NCBI RefSeq assembly: GCF_963662255.1
Contig: NC_085056.1
Coordinates: forward strand, 5,577,716-5,641,715
Length of the DNA: 64,000 nucleotides
Direction of reading: 5' to 3'
DNA from: Cinclus cinclus
Taxonomy: Eukaryota; Chordata; Aves; Passeriformes; Cinclidae
Part shown: positions 51,263 through 61,440 of the stretch, in pieces
Position numbering within the stretch: the stretch's first letter is position 1
Layout of the letters: each line of letters starts with the position of its first letter
The notes under the pieces: generated by a model
What the model was told of the DNA's origin: nothing
What the model saw: the letters and a program-made list of their open reading frames with translations, nothing else
The model's database searches: none
Translations under genes and position numbers: made by a program

Positions 51263-52827
51263 TACACACACACTCCAGTGTGAGTGCCTTAAATACCTTG
51301 ATTTCATCTTTGAGAAAGTAAGATCCAGTTTTCAAAGGGTCCTGGGAAATCTCTGCCTAAGCCAAACTCTGGGTCGACCACCACCCAATTTCTCTCTCCC
51401 TTCATGCATCTGCTGACTGGTCTGGTACCAGGCACCCCCAGTGCTGTTATCCCTCCTGAAAATAATGGCAGTTTGGGATTTTTATGCATCACAAACCTCT
51501 CTTTTAAGATCAGGAAATATTTGCTACAAGAACACAAGGTATTCTTTGTTCTCTAAAGATTACTTTACAAGGCTACAACACATCAGACCCCAAAATGTTT
51601 GTAGATTACCTGAATTTCCTAAAGTAGGTTTAATAAATAAAGACTCAAGATTGAAAACACTGTCTGTTTGCAGTAGGATTTCTCATTACATTTCATGTCT
51701 ATTGCAGCTTTATGAGGATATGCTAGTTTAAGTCCTTTCTGATGCAGTTTCTTAATACAAGCAGATTTTCTAGATTAGTAAAGGTATAGGAAGCAAAAAC
51801 CTGGAATTAGATTTGCAGAAAGTCTGTTATTTATACTAGATAATGGATGTTAAACCAAGACAAAAGAAATTCACTGTCACAATAATAAATCCATTTTAAA
51901 ATCCACTTTCAAAGCAATCAGATCATTGCAGAGACCCAATGACAAGTATATAACAATAATGTATATTTATGTAACAACTTTCACCCCAAGGAATCCAGAA
52001 CCGATGGAAGCAGCAGTGTGGGAGGTGGCTCTGGGGTGGACAGATCCCGGGGAGTGTCACAGGGGTACAGGAGCAACCCTCCCAAGGTCACTGGAACAAA
52101 TCTGCCTTCTTCTAAAAGACCCCCACATCACAGGAAATGTGAGTTATGCCTCCAGTTGAACTGCCGTGCCTGTGGTCAGCACGCACATGAATGAGGGCTG
52201 AACTTTGCCTCTTTTTGCAAAGGGATGAACAACAAAAAGAGAACAGTTTCCCCTTTTAAGGTCATAAACAGGATGAAAGTGCTGCTTCAGCCGGTGGTTG
52301 TCCTGCTGCATGAGGCTGCCCTGGCTTCGGGTGCACAATCAGAGCAGTTTTGTGAGTGGATTTTCACAACCCTTTGAAAAACACCAATATTTTTGCTAAA
52401 TGTTAATGGAAGCTTGACTTGAAGTCAGCTTGAGTTGCAGAACAGTGCTTATAATAATGATTTATGTATTAAATGCATCTGATCTGTTATTTTTATTATC
52501 TTGATGTGTTTTTGATGTTCTGTTTCCTGAAGAACAGCAGCCAAGTGGCACTGAAACCAGCTTTGAACATGTGAATGTGTGCATGCCTTAGCAATGTATG
52601 ATGTTCCAGTCAGGGCTCTGAATAATTGGGTGCAAGTAATGAGCAGCTCTTGGTGGGATGGTGTCACTCCATCGGCCTCTGTGACACAATCATCTGTAGT
52701 CAGGAAGGTTTCTGTATCATCTGCAGGAGCTTTCTTGCCTTATCTGTGGAAAATTGATCCATACAGTCTCTTTAGAGACCTACATCAAATATTAATTTTG
52801 CCTATTTGTTCAATGTAATTAGCAGGT

Positions 52828-52856
52828 GTGATTAATCAATTAATCAATCAGTGATT
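52828..52856. promoter_or_regulatory. Cluster of homeodomain-like sites
   Basis: 'gattaatcaattaatcaatc' contains overlapping TAAT, TTAATCAATTAA (HNF1-like) and ATCAATCA (PBX-like) motifs. No repeat family is recognised. Regulatory function is inferred from motif density only. Confidence 0.25.
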
Positions 52857-54489
52857 CCTATCTGTAGCTCAAAGAGCTGTGCTTGGAGGGGACAGCGGGA
52901 GCACAGACCCCCCCCAAACACCTCCCACTCCCCACTGCAGGGGCACCCTCTGGCCCCAGGTCAAGGTCTGCAGTCACCCACTGCTGTCTCCTGCAGTGTA
53001 AAGTGCCCAGGGAGCACAGCCAAGCCTCTCGAGTGGGGCCATTGCTGTCCTTGTCCCCTAAAGTTGTGATGGCAGTGCCTTGGCATGGGGCTGGGGGGGC
53101 AGCAGGATGCCCCTAGGTGAGGTGTGGTGGTGCCAGTGAGTCCCCTGGGCAAATGGACTGGTGGGGCCAGGGCTGTACTGGTCCCCTCAGCTGCCATGCT
53201 CCAGGTAAGGTCTCATTTTGCCTGAGCCTGGAGGGGACACAGCAGGAAAGAGTTGTCAAAAGTGGGAGAACTCTTTATGGCAGGCTTTTGGTGGCATTTC
53301 CAACTCGATTTTGCTGGTTCAAAGGATGCAGGTAAGTCATGTGAGGTTCAGGTAGAAACAAGTTCTTTTAGAAATGCCAGACTTGCTGAGTGGGCAGCAG
53401 ACAAAATCCTAGCCCTGTGCCCAGGGACTCAATATTTTTTTTAAACTGAACTGTTGCTGAAATTCAGAGAGGTTGGGGAGCTGGATCAAGTTTCAGGAGG
53501 GATTGAGCACCTTTGGGTGTCCCACTGCCTTGGGCCCTTATCTGGGGGCAAAGGGAGGGGTATGACCATGGGTATTGCAGGCAAAGCAGGGAGACATGTC
53601 ACTGTGCTAAACTGCCATGTTTGAGACTTTGCATTTCCTGGTGGCAAGAGGTGAGGAGCTGGCAGAGCAGCACAGCAGGACCCCGGGCTGAGCTCTAGCT
53701 GAGGGCAGGAATTTGAGCTAGTGCAGGTACAGGAGCCTCCAGCACAGGATGGGGATTTTTAGAGGGTCCAGGGTTTATAGGGAACTTACTGAGGGACTTT
53801 AGCACAATATCCAGCATGCACAGGGTTTCTTCCAGCACTGTGACAGCTGATGCTCTGCTTTTTAGTAAATGTGGCATGACCAAGGTGCTGGGTCCCACAG
53901 CTGAAGCCTGTCTGAGTGCTGTCTGAAGCACCATCCCTGATTCAGTGACATATTCTGGATCATCCCCATTCTATCCTTCCTGGTTTTCTCTGCTTTCCTC
54001 CTGCTATTGGGTGAGTTCTCCTCTCTTGCACCTTGCTCACCATCACCATGGAGAATCAGGATCCAACTGCACATATGCTGAGATAAACTAGGAATATAAT
54101 CCAGGAGTACCCAGGGTTGCCAAGTGTTGACTGTTCCATTCAAAGTCTTCCTGAAGTTCTTTTCCTGTTCTGTGATCTTTTAGCTCAGCAAACCCTTTTG
54201 CTGTCATATAAATCCCTCTGGATAACCTGACCTTAGCCTGGCCTAGGGAGGCCTGCTTTTTTCTCATTTCATGGGCTCATTGGGCCTGATTTCACTCCTA
54301 TGCACTGAATGCTTTGCTGACCCAGGAAGATTTGATGTTCCACAAAGGCAAATGTCCCCCCGGAAGATGAACTGGTCTTGGTGTCCGTGTGATTTTTGGA
54401 TTAGAACTGCCCAGAGTAGCACTTTCCTCAGAATAGTTTTTCTACAGAGTAAAAAGTATGTCTCCATCTGATGCCTTGAACTGTCATCA
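52857..54489. other. Intergenic GC-richer DNA
   Basis: No gene recognised. 52.88-53.25 kb is GC-rich, with several overlapping frames on both strands ending in G-rich 'ggggctgggggggc'. It may be an isochore fluctuation. Confidence 0.55.
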
Positions 54490-54860
54490 TAATAACCTCA
54501 AATATAGCTGTCTTCACCACATCACCGTCCTCCTCTCTGACCCATAAAGTTTTACCATTACAACCTGCCCTTAATCACCTAACCATTTCCTTAGTCTTTC
54601 AAGGACAATGGTTTTTATGCCATACTTGCTAACCTTATGTATTAGTCTACCATCCTGGGCTACGTTTAAATGACTTTTCTGAAATCTATGTGGATTAGCT
54701 CCACTGCTTCGATCCTGCATGTTTCCCACCTTAGCTCCTAAAACAAATTCTGCCAGATTTGTCAGACAAGAGTTACCCTTTATGGAACTGGGCAGATACA
54801 TTTTTATCAGTTCATATTTCTCCAGATGTTGGGTGATCTCATTCCCGTTAACATCTCTAA
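54490..54860 (-). mobile_element. Ancient CR1-like LINE, reverse-transcriptase fossil
   Basis: Read on the minus strand, the DNA carries broken pieces of a CR1-type reverse transcriptase. One is a degraded version of the family's 'DFxKAFD' motif (here IHIDFRKV in one frame). In another frame it is followed by GRLIHKVSKYGIK and then RLRKWLGD, matching the usual LIxKLxxYGI and WIxxWL spacing. Frame changes and stop codons show it is dead. Plus-strand landmarks such as 'gccagatttgtcagacaaga' and 'atctccagatgttgggtgat' (approximately) match the antisense of old amniote CR1 bodies. The pyrimidine-rich DNA at 55200-55620 may be a further decayed part, but I cannot align it. Confidence 0.6.
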
Positions 54861-55989
54861 AATCCTGCCTCTGATTAAATTAAAAAAAAAATAAAATAAA
54901 TCCCATTCTGCAGGTTTGGGGCCAGACTTTCAGCTGGTGGGAGTGAGTTTGTGTGTGTGTGTGTGTGCGCGCACCAGATTTCATGAGCATCTGTACTAGC
55001 TGATATCTATTGCAAATATGTCTTGATTTCTACCTATTTCTTCTCCTAGATGCTCAGAGATCTTTGCTTTATATCCGTTTCTCTTTACCACTTTTTAACT
55101 CCTAAAAATGGCTCAGACCTCCTGTTACTGGGCACTTAATATCTCCTGTTCCCTTAAGCAGTGTGGGCTAAAAGTATACTCTGCACTCAGCCCTGCCTCC
55201 TTCCCCACAGTATGACTTTGCTCTGGTGATTATTCATGTTCTCAGCATCTCCCTGCTTGGCTGTCACAGGAAACTTTACTTCTCAGTCCCTCTCCCTGTG
55301 TTAATAGGCTCCCTTGACCACCTCTCAGTGGTCTGGAGGCCTCCTCGTTAATCTTTTCTCCTTTACCTGTTTAAAAGAAATCTTTTCTTGTTTTCATTCA
55401 CCCCGTGAGCCATTCTGCTCTCTCTGTCATATTTGGTTTCCTAATCAGCTTTTTTACATCTTTTCAGCTTTGCTTTACAATCCCTTTCATCCCCTTAATA
55501 TTTGCCTTCTCACCCATGTCAGATGTATCTCTTGTCCCTCTGATAGCTTTTATGACTTCCCCAGTGATCAGCCTCCATCAGAAACAGGCTCACCCACCCC
55601 TGCCTGACAGAAATCGCTGTTTCCAAGTGCTGCACTCATTTCCTGAGTACAGTTGTTGTGTATGTAAACGAGGGCTGGGCTGAATAGACACTGGTGCCTC
55701 TTATATTGACTTTTATATCTTTCTCGCTGCTGTTTGCTCATGAGCAAATGGCACTATTCTCACATGCACTCATTGCTCCAGTTTGCTTCTGAGGAGCTTG
55801 GTGATTTTACCTTTTTTCCTTTGCAAATGGAAGGCACTCCAAGCAGAGAGTCACCTGTACAGGCTGCCACGGATCTGAGAAATGTTTAATAATTTTCTTA
55901 GAGGGACTTTAGATACTGTGGGATGGTAGCTGGTCCATTCTGGTCTCAGAATAGCACTAAAATCCCCTTTCCCATTAACACAACTCAAA
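54861..55989. other. Intergenic pyrimidine-rich DNA, possibly decayed repeat
   Basis: After the GT/GC tract, 55020-55620 is strongly pyrimidine-biased on the plus strand. It may continue the CR1 fossil (minus strand) upstream of the reverse-transcriptase core. No motif confirms this. Confidence 0.4.
54950..54973. repeat. (GT)8 followed by (GC)3
   Basis: Eight GT units pass directly into GCGCGC, an alternating purine-pyrimidine tract of about 22 bp and a good Z-DNA former. It sits just beyond the CR1 reverse-transcriptase fossil. Confidence 0.9.
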
Positions 55990-56140
55990 ACTCTTACAAA
56001 GTCGGAGGTGGTGGATGGAGCATAGGAAGGGAAGCAGTGAGTTAAATGACTTGCCTAAGGCCATCCAGCAGGTAAGTGGCAGAGACAAAAACAGACTCTG
56101 CTCGTTTGCCCAGGACTGTATCCACTGAGCCAGGATAATT
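55990..56140 (-). mobile_element. MIR-type SINE relic
   Basis: 'gttaaatgacttgcctaagg' followed by 'ccatccagcaggtaagtggc' and 'agagac' is the antisense MIR core (ttaagtgacttgcccaaggtcacacagc...gtggcagagc). The trailing 'tgtatccactgagcc' matches the tRNA-derived head of the element. The copy is diverged and inactive. Confidence 0.75.
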
Positions 56141-57306
56141 CCTGGCAAAGCAGCAACAGTGAGGCCACAGACTCAGATCATTACTCATTTGGTTTTATTT
56201 GTTCCAGCACTAGGTGATGAAATGCAAATGCTACAGGCAGATGCGCAATTTCAAATCCTCTGTGTGTCACGACTCCAATATCGGAGCAGGCTTTCTCTCC
56301 CTCTGCAGAGATGTGCTTCTGAAAATGTGTGGGGGCACGGAAAAGGGTATTCGATGGGTTCATGTGCTCAGGGAAACCTGAATTTGCAGAAATTTCTTTC
56401 TCAAGCAGTCACCCAATTGTGGTGTGAAAAATGTGTAGTTACACACTCACACGCTCACACACACACAGACACACTCACACACATACATACATGCTTTAAG
56501 CAGTCCAGGTGCCATTCTCTATTGTAGTCTTTTAATCTTCAGGCTGAGGAACTGGGGAGAGGCAGAGCAGGAGGAGGACCCAGGGAGATCCTCCCTGCCC
56601 CACACCCAGTCCAGCTGTGCACATCTGGCAACCCCAAAGCAAGGCGAGGGCTGTGGGGAGAGGGAGGAGAGGGGCACCTCTCCCACACCTGGTGTGTGGC
56701 CAGCACTTAGCAGGGGAGTCCCCTCCCTCACCAAAACCTTTGGGCCAGTGCTCAGCAGTGGTGCTTGGGCAGCAAAGTGGGTTTTTAATATATATTTAAA
56801 AGAAAGAGCTGGCACAAAGAGAGGTAGGAATGAGCTGCAAGTGTGAGAACATAACCACACCTTTGCTCTCCTAGTGCTCTTTCCCCTGCTTCGTGGTGAT
56901 TAGGGTTGGTCAAAAACTTCTTCATGCTGTTTACATTTTTACAGATAATTTTTTTGCTTTCTTGTCAAGTTTTCAAGCTTTTTCGCAAAAAGAAAAACTC
57001 CCAAGCCCATACATCCTTAAGATTTAGCAAACTGGTCTGTTTGTTGGAGGCTTTTTTTCAACTTTTTTTTTCTTTCAGTTCTTCAGCAGCAATCAGAAAT
57101 AAGATTGTTCAAGAAAAGGCACTAATTAATGTTTTATTGTTATAATTATTTTCATCGTATTCCCTCTGCTATACAGGTCCTCTCTTTCATCATTTATTAC
57201 AGTGATGTAACTATACAACAGGGCTTGTGTACAAGACAAAGACAAAGCTGAAGGCTTAATTCAGCATCGCAAGCATGATGAAAGGAACAAAGGATGATGC
57301 AGCTAT
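56141..57306. other. Intergenic DNA
   Basis: No gene recognised. Frames of 122 and 113 codons (56159-56527 plus, 56519-56860 minus) have no domain, and the first ends in the CA tract. Confidence 0.55.
56441..56493. repeat. Imperfect CA-rich tract
   Basis: CA units broken by CT, CG, GA and AT steps and ending in 'acatacatacat'. This is an old, decaying dinucleotide array. Confidence 0.85.
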
Positions 57307-57416
57307 GCCCTGATCCGGCAAATACTCATGCACATGGATAACTTCACTGCCAGGAGTATTTCTGCTGGCAGTAACTGTGCAATAAAGTGTCAGCAGACTT
57401 TAAGTCATAGGGCCTC
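57307..57416. repeat. Ancient amniote interspersed repeat (gatcctgcaaa... type)
   Basis: 'ccctgatccggcaaatactc' followed by 'atgcacatggataacttcac' closely resembles the terminal part of a self-complementary amniote repeat of the form gatcctgcaaacacttatgcacatg. The rest, up to the 'taagtcataggg' end, is strongly decayed. Family name unknown to me. Confidence 0.45.
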
Positions 57417-57582
57417 ATTTAAGCTCTGCCCGAGTCGGTGCACAAACTCTGACACGTTTCAGCAGGGACTTTGCCAGTACTTACTTAGGGAAGCATTTTA
57501 GCGCTGCTGAGTTTACTTGCAACCTAATCCTGAGCATGCACAGGCTTTTCCGGGCTCTGAGCACACGCTCCAGCCACCAGAT

Positions 57583-57612
57583 GACAGTGATTGATGACTT
57601 GATTCATCACTA
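57583..57612. promoter_or_regulatory. PBX/HOX/MEIS-like composite sites
   Basis: 'agtgattgatgacttgattc' followed by 'atcac' contains TGATTGAT (PBX-HOX type) and TGATGACTTGAT/ATTCATCA, partly self-complementary. It sits beside a GC-rich patch in otherwise repeat-rich surroundings. Confidence 0.25.
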
Positions 57613-57726
57613 TTCTGTAAAATTACCTCTGGCGGGCACTGCCAGGTGGAACAGCTCAGCTCAGCTCAGCCCGGCGGTGCCAGCAGCGGGGCGGGCGAGC
57701 AGCCGGGCATGGCACTGGCCCCGGGA

Positions 57727-57756
57727 CAGGGATGCCCAGGGATGCCCAGGGATGCT
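57727..57756. repeat. 10-bp tandem repeat, 3 units, in a GC-rich patch
   Basis: The unit 'cagggatgcc' occurs twice exactly, then once as 'cagggatgct'. It follows a local GC-rich, CpG-bearing patch (about 57640-57725) that includes a 'cagctcagctcagctcagc' pentamer run. Confidence 0.92.
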
Positions 57757-58220
57757 CTGCAGAGAGGGCTGCCTTCCCCTGCTTTCAACCTGGTCTCCTC
57801 CAGAAACGATGTCTATGGTGAAAGAAGCTCTTAGAGACGACACTCCCATGCCAGATAGGCATTTTTCAACCCTGCGGGGGACACTTCTACACTTCAATTA
57901 GCCCCTTAATTGAGCTATTTGCAGGGGAAGGCTCAAGGGAGCTGAACACCTATTTCCTTGCAGTTTAAATGCCACCAAATCTAAAGTCCCTTAAATAGGA
58001 ACAAATATATAGTGTCTCCAGAAACTTTGTCATAGTGAACTGCCTAATATTTTTCCTGCCATAGTAGCATTGCTATCATCAAACTGTGGTATGAAGAATA
58101 TTCAATTATAATTGAGTTTTGATTTCATGATTTTTTTAAAATGTATTTTTAGAATACATTGTGCATTCACTCCAACTATTTCTAAAGCAAAGAGTTAGTT
58201 GAGTTTTCAGGCCAAATATT

Positions 58221-58300
58221 ATGGACCCAATTCTCTCTTTGTGTCAGGTTTAAAAATAGTACTATCACAATGCTTCAGTGGTGCAAATTTATGGGAGAAT
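58221..58300. repeat. Ancient amniote interspersed repeat (ccaattctgctctc type)
   Basis: 'gacccaattctctctttgtg' and, after a short spacer, 'gcttcagtggtgcaaattta' correspond to the two recognisable blocks of an old amniote repeat (ccaattctgctctc ... cttcagtggagtaaattta). The similarity is to memory of the general pattern, not to an alignment. It lies about 220 bp from the young CR1 insertion. Confidence 0.35.
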
Positions 58301-58521
58301 GAGAAGCACAACATTAAGTCTATGCTGAAAACTATAATGGATGTGTACCTCCCTTACAAGTAAATATATTAGGGGGATATCCTGAAGCTTAAGGCCTAAG
58401 TTCAACTGGACTTTGCAACCAGGGCTGTTGCAGGGCTGAGTGCAGTCCTCAGCCCAACCTGTACTCCAGTCCTTCTTGCAGAGTAGGTGATGGATGTGCA
58501 GGAGGCAACAACCCTAAATGG

Positions 58522-58654
58522 AATTACAGGCTGGTTTGGGTTGGAAAGGACCTTAAAGACCATCCAATTCCAACTCCCTGCCATGAGCAGGGACATCTTC
58601 CACTAGACCAGGTTTCTCAAGCAAAACATCTTCAGAGCCACACCCCAACCTGCA
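58522..58654 (-). mobile_element. CR1 LINE, 3' end fragment, relatively well preserved
   Basis: The plus strand reads as the antisense of the avian CR1 3' untranslated end. It runs through 'ggtttgggttggaaaggacc', then 'ttaaagaccatccaattcca', then 'ctgccatgagcaggga', and then the 'ccactagaccaggtt' block, in the order typical of bird CR1 copies. The element therefore lies on the minus strand. It is 5'-truncated, as most CR1 copies are, and carries no reverse-transcriptase segment here. The likely far end is blurred after about 58620, where similarity becomes patchy. Confidence 0.9.
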
Positions 58655-59194
58655 ACAAGCCAAACTACACAGAGCAAATCAGGGGATTAAAACCAGCCCT
58701 CCACAAATGTCTGTGTGACTGCCTCAGCAAGAGGCCTGTGCTGAGGTCCTTGGTGTTCCTTGGATGTAATATTTCTTTATGGTCTTTCCCATAGCAGTGG
58801 GACTGTGACTATAACCCTAAACCTGAGCTGTGACTCCTAGGTTAAGTTTTCTTTAGAATAATTCCATCGAGTGTTGTCAAAGCCAAAATTAGCATAGCCA
58901 TGGGGCCTCTGCAAGTAACTGCCACGGTGAAGCTGAGAGGCTTTTTTATGATTCTTCAGTAAACCAGACCAACCATGCATTGAAAGTCATCCCAAAGGCA
59001 AATTATCTTTACGATCAAGGGACTTCAGTTGTTCTGGGCAGTTTTCCATCAGGGCCTTACAGGGAGAGCTGCTGCAACGTCTCACTTCTCTGTGGGATGA
59101 CTGGACACAAGTAATAAACACCCGAGACTGGTGTTTGGCCTGATTTTCATCTCCTGGCTCCTGGTTGAAATAAATGTGCTGTCACATGATAGGA

Positions 59195-59320
59195 GTAGCC
59201 CGTGAGACTTATGTATTATTATATCCAACTTGAAAATTAACTCTAATGCGAGTTGCACACAACACCAATGAAAGTAACCATTAATTGTTAATATAAACTA
59301 TTAATGAAACACCAGGATGA
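59195..59320. promoter_or_regulatory. ATTA-rich homeodomain-motif segment
   Basis: 'aaccattaattgttaatata' and 'aactattaatgaaacacc' give a dense set of TAAT/ATTA cores, and a nuclear-receptor-like 'gaaggtcaaagtgca' (AGGTCA) follows at about 59320. The surroundings show no repeats. Confidence 0.2.
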
Positions 59321-59941
59321 AGGTCAAAGTGCATGACTGAAACCTTCCAGTGAATGAAAAGATTATTTTGCCTCTTGCTGAGCATAATTATCATCAGAAT
59401 TTCATCGACTTTCTGATCAAACCACTTCCCTCTGCACTGACCTGTTCCACCACTGCAGTAAATCTGCTGGCCAGAACTGGTATTTGCTTTTCCTTGTCCA
59501 CTAAGGCTTTTATTAGCACAGTGGATGCCTGTGAGAGCAGAGAACTGGCACCCTTTCGCCTTTGTTCCTATGGGAGCTTTTTCCCCCCTTTCCATTGTCC
59601 ATTACTCACAATAAATTTGCATTGACCTGGCTCCCCATAAATTATCCTGTCTCCTGCTGGTACGTCCTTTAAGTGTCCTGGTTCACGTGTCACAGGGCCA
59701 TGATGTGGTGGGCACACCTGAGGGCAAGCAGCCTGGAGTGAGAGCAGGCCCCTTCTCACTTTATACAGGTCAAAACATCAGGGAGATGACAAGCTGGGGG
59801 GGTTGTTTTGGAATGACTGTCAGTTTTTCCTTCCTCCTGGATATGACAGTGACATCGGTCTCCCCTCAGCAGTTTTACCTCAGTAATTTCTCATACAGGC
59901 TTGGACTGCTCAGGTGCTTTCAGTTCAATTTTTATTTTTTT

Positions 59942-59946
<5 letters not shown>

Positions 59947-59978
<32 letters not shown>
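59947..59978. repeat. (CA)16 microsatellite
   Basis: Sixteen uninterrupted CA units, preceded by 'tacacg' and followed by AAA. A likely polymorphic dinucleotide repeat, able to adopt Z-DNA. It encodes the artefactual THTHTH stretch in a plus frame. Confidence 0.97.
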
Positions 59979-59980
<2 letters not shown>

Positions 59981-60739
59981 GTCTTTCCCCAGAGAAGAGT
60001 TTATACACTTTCTTTTTCCATCAGAAACAGAAATCCTAGCAAGTGAAAAAGACTGCATCTGAGGGTAGAAATATCCTAGTGGGTTTTGTTTCTGGCAAAA
60101 CTTAAAAAAAATTTTAGGTGTGCAAGAAAGATGCTCTTTTTAAACATTCATTACTTTGAGGAAATCTCAGAAGTGCTGATCTGACTCAAGATTGCTTAGC
60201 AGTAACATCTCTGGCTCAAAGGTTTGGTGTTACCATCCTTGCCCAAGCTTCAGGTTTACTTGGAGGTGGACTCCAGGGACATTGACTTTACCTTGACTAC
60301 CTTTTCCATGCCCTGCTGAGCAAAGTCTTTGGCAGAAGTGGAGTCTTTGGCTCTGTGACCATCCAACAGTGCTGGCCAGGGTTGTGGGGATTGCAGGGGA
60401 CAGGGGTAAGGCCATGCTTGGTGGGCTGAGCCCAGGTGGGCAGCCCACCACCCCTGCCAAGCCAGGATGAGATAGCAGGACTCTGCCAGGACTCAGAGCT
60501 CTGAGTTCTGGTGGTGTCAAATCCATTCCTTCATTTGGATACATTTTAGTCCTTTCTCTGAGTTTCCTGAGAAAGAAGTGCCTGGGATCAGTCAGTCCTG
60601 ACAGCAGCAGTAGGTGTTGCTCTTGAGCAATGTCACAGATGTTGGTGGGTAGAGGTAGACCCAAGCTGGATGGAAGTTTTATGAACTCCAAATGCCCAGT
60701 AAATGGAAGTTCCCATGGCTAAGATTTACTGAACCAGTT

Positions 60740-60772
60740 GGTTATGGTGGTTATGTTGATGGTTATGTTGGT
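60740..60772. repeat. About 12-bp imperfect tandem repeat (ggttatgttgat)
   Basis: Three imperfect units around 'ggttatggt', 'ggttatgttgat' and 'ggttatgttggt'. No coding value seen. Confidence 0.75.
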
Positions 60773-61189
60773 GAGGATTTCAAAAGGGCCTGCTGACCTA
60801 ATTAATACATGATATTATGCTCAGACTGCTCAGATTTTCCATGAAGAGCATGACCCATCTGCACGGATCTTTCTTGGGTTGGTTTCTTTTTATTTTTACT
60901 CTGTATGCTTTATTTTATTTTTTTTTAAGGAAGCACGTGTACAACCCTTGGGTTGCCTTTACCAGGGGAAAATGCTGCGCTGTTTCTGTTAGCATGGGCA
61001 TGTGTTAGTTGCTCCTTTGAAGAGAAGGTCCTAATATGTTAAGGTATGCCAGGCTGTGACAAGCTGAAATCTCAGCTGAAGAGCCCTGTCAGATCTGTTC
61101 TCTCATCCATGCCCTCCCTCCGTTCAGACCCTGACCTTCCCCATCAGATAAGCAGCACAGACCTCGGCCCTGTTCCCTCTGCAGTCTCA

Positions 61190-61440
61190 GCTCATTAAAA
61201 ATTCATTGCCTAAAGTGAATCTATTCTGTTGCTGCTGAAGTGTTATTTACCTCGGCCCGGATTTCCTCAGGTTCTGACAATTAAAGAGGGTCCAAGGAGA
61301 GGGCTGAGTCACGGGATTAAGACTTGGGCAATAATTCTCTTGTAGCAAGAGATGATCATGTAAAGCCATAATTTCCCAGCTGCATTTTGGTTCCTCTTCA
61401 GTGCTTCATTAAAGGTGGTGACTCAACAGAAAGGACTGAG
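61190..61440. promoter_or_regulatory. Possible conserved non-coding element 2 kb before the CpG island
   Basis: A repeat-free block with 'attaaaaattcattgcctaa', 'ttatttacctcggcccggat' (FOX-like ttatttac), 'gacaattaaagag', and 'tgagtcacgggattaa' (AP-1 next to a TAAT core). It lies about 2.1 kb from the island and could be a proximal enhancer. Based on appearance only. Confidence 0.25.

Larger units (their letters stand above)
45351..52827. other. Intergenic DNA, longest stretch with few landmarks
   Basis: No gene recognised. Contains the A17 run, one possible fossil repeat (47.57 kb) and the 14-bp tandem repeat (51.22 kb). Frames up to 128 codons (49306-49692 minus) lack domains. Confidence 0.55.
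59321..61189. other. Intergenic DNA
   Basis: No gene recognised. The 153-codon minus frame at 60230-60691 and the 119-codon plus frame across the CA array show no family features. Confidence 0.55.
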
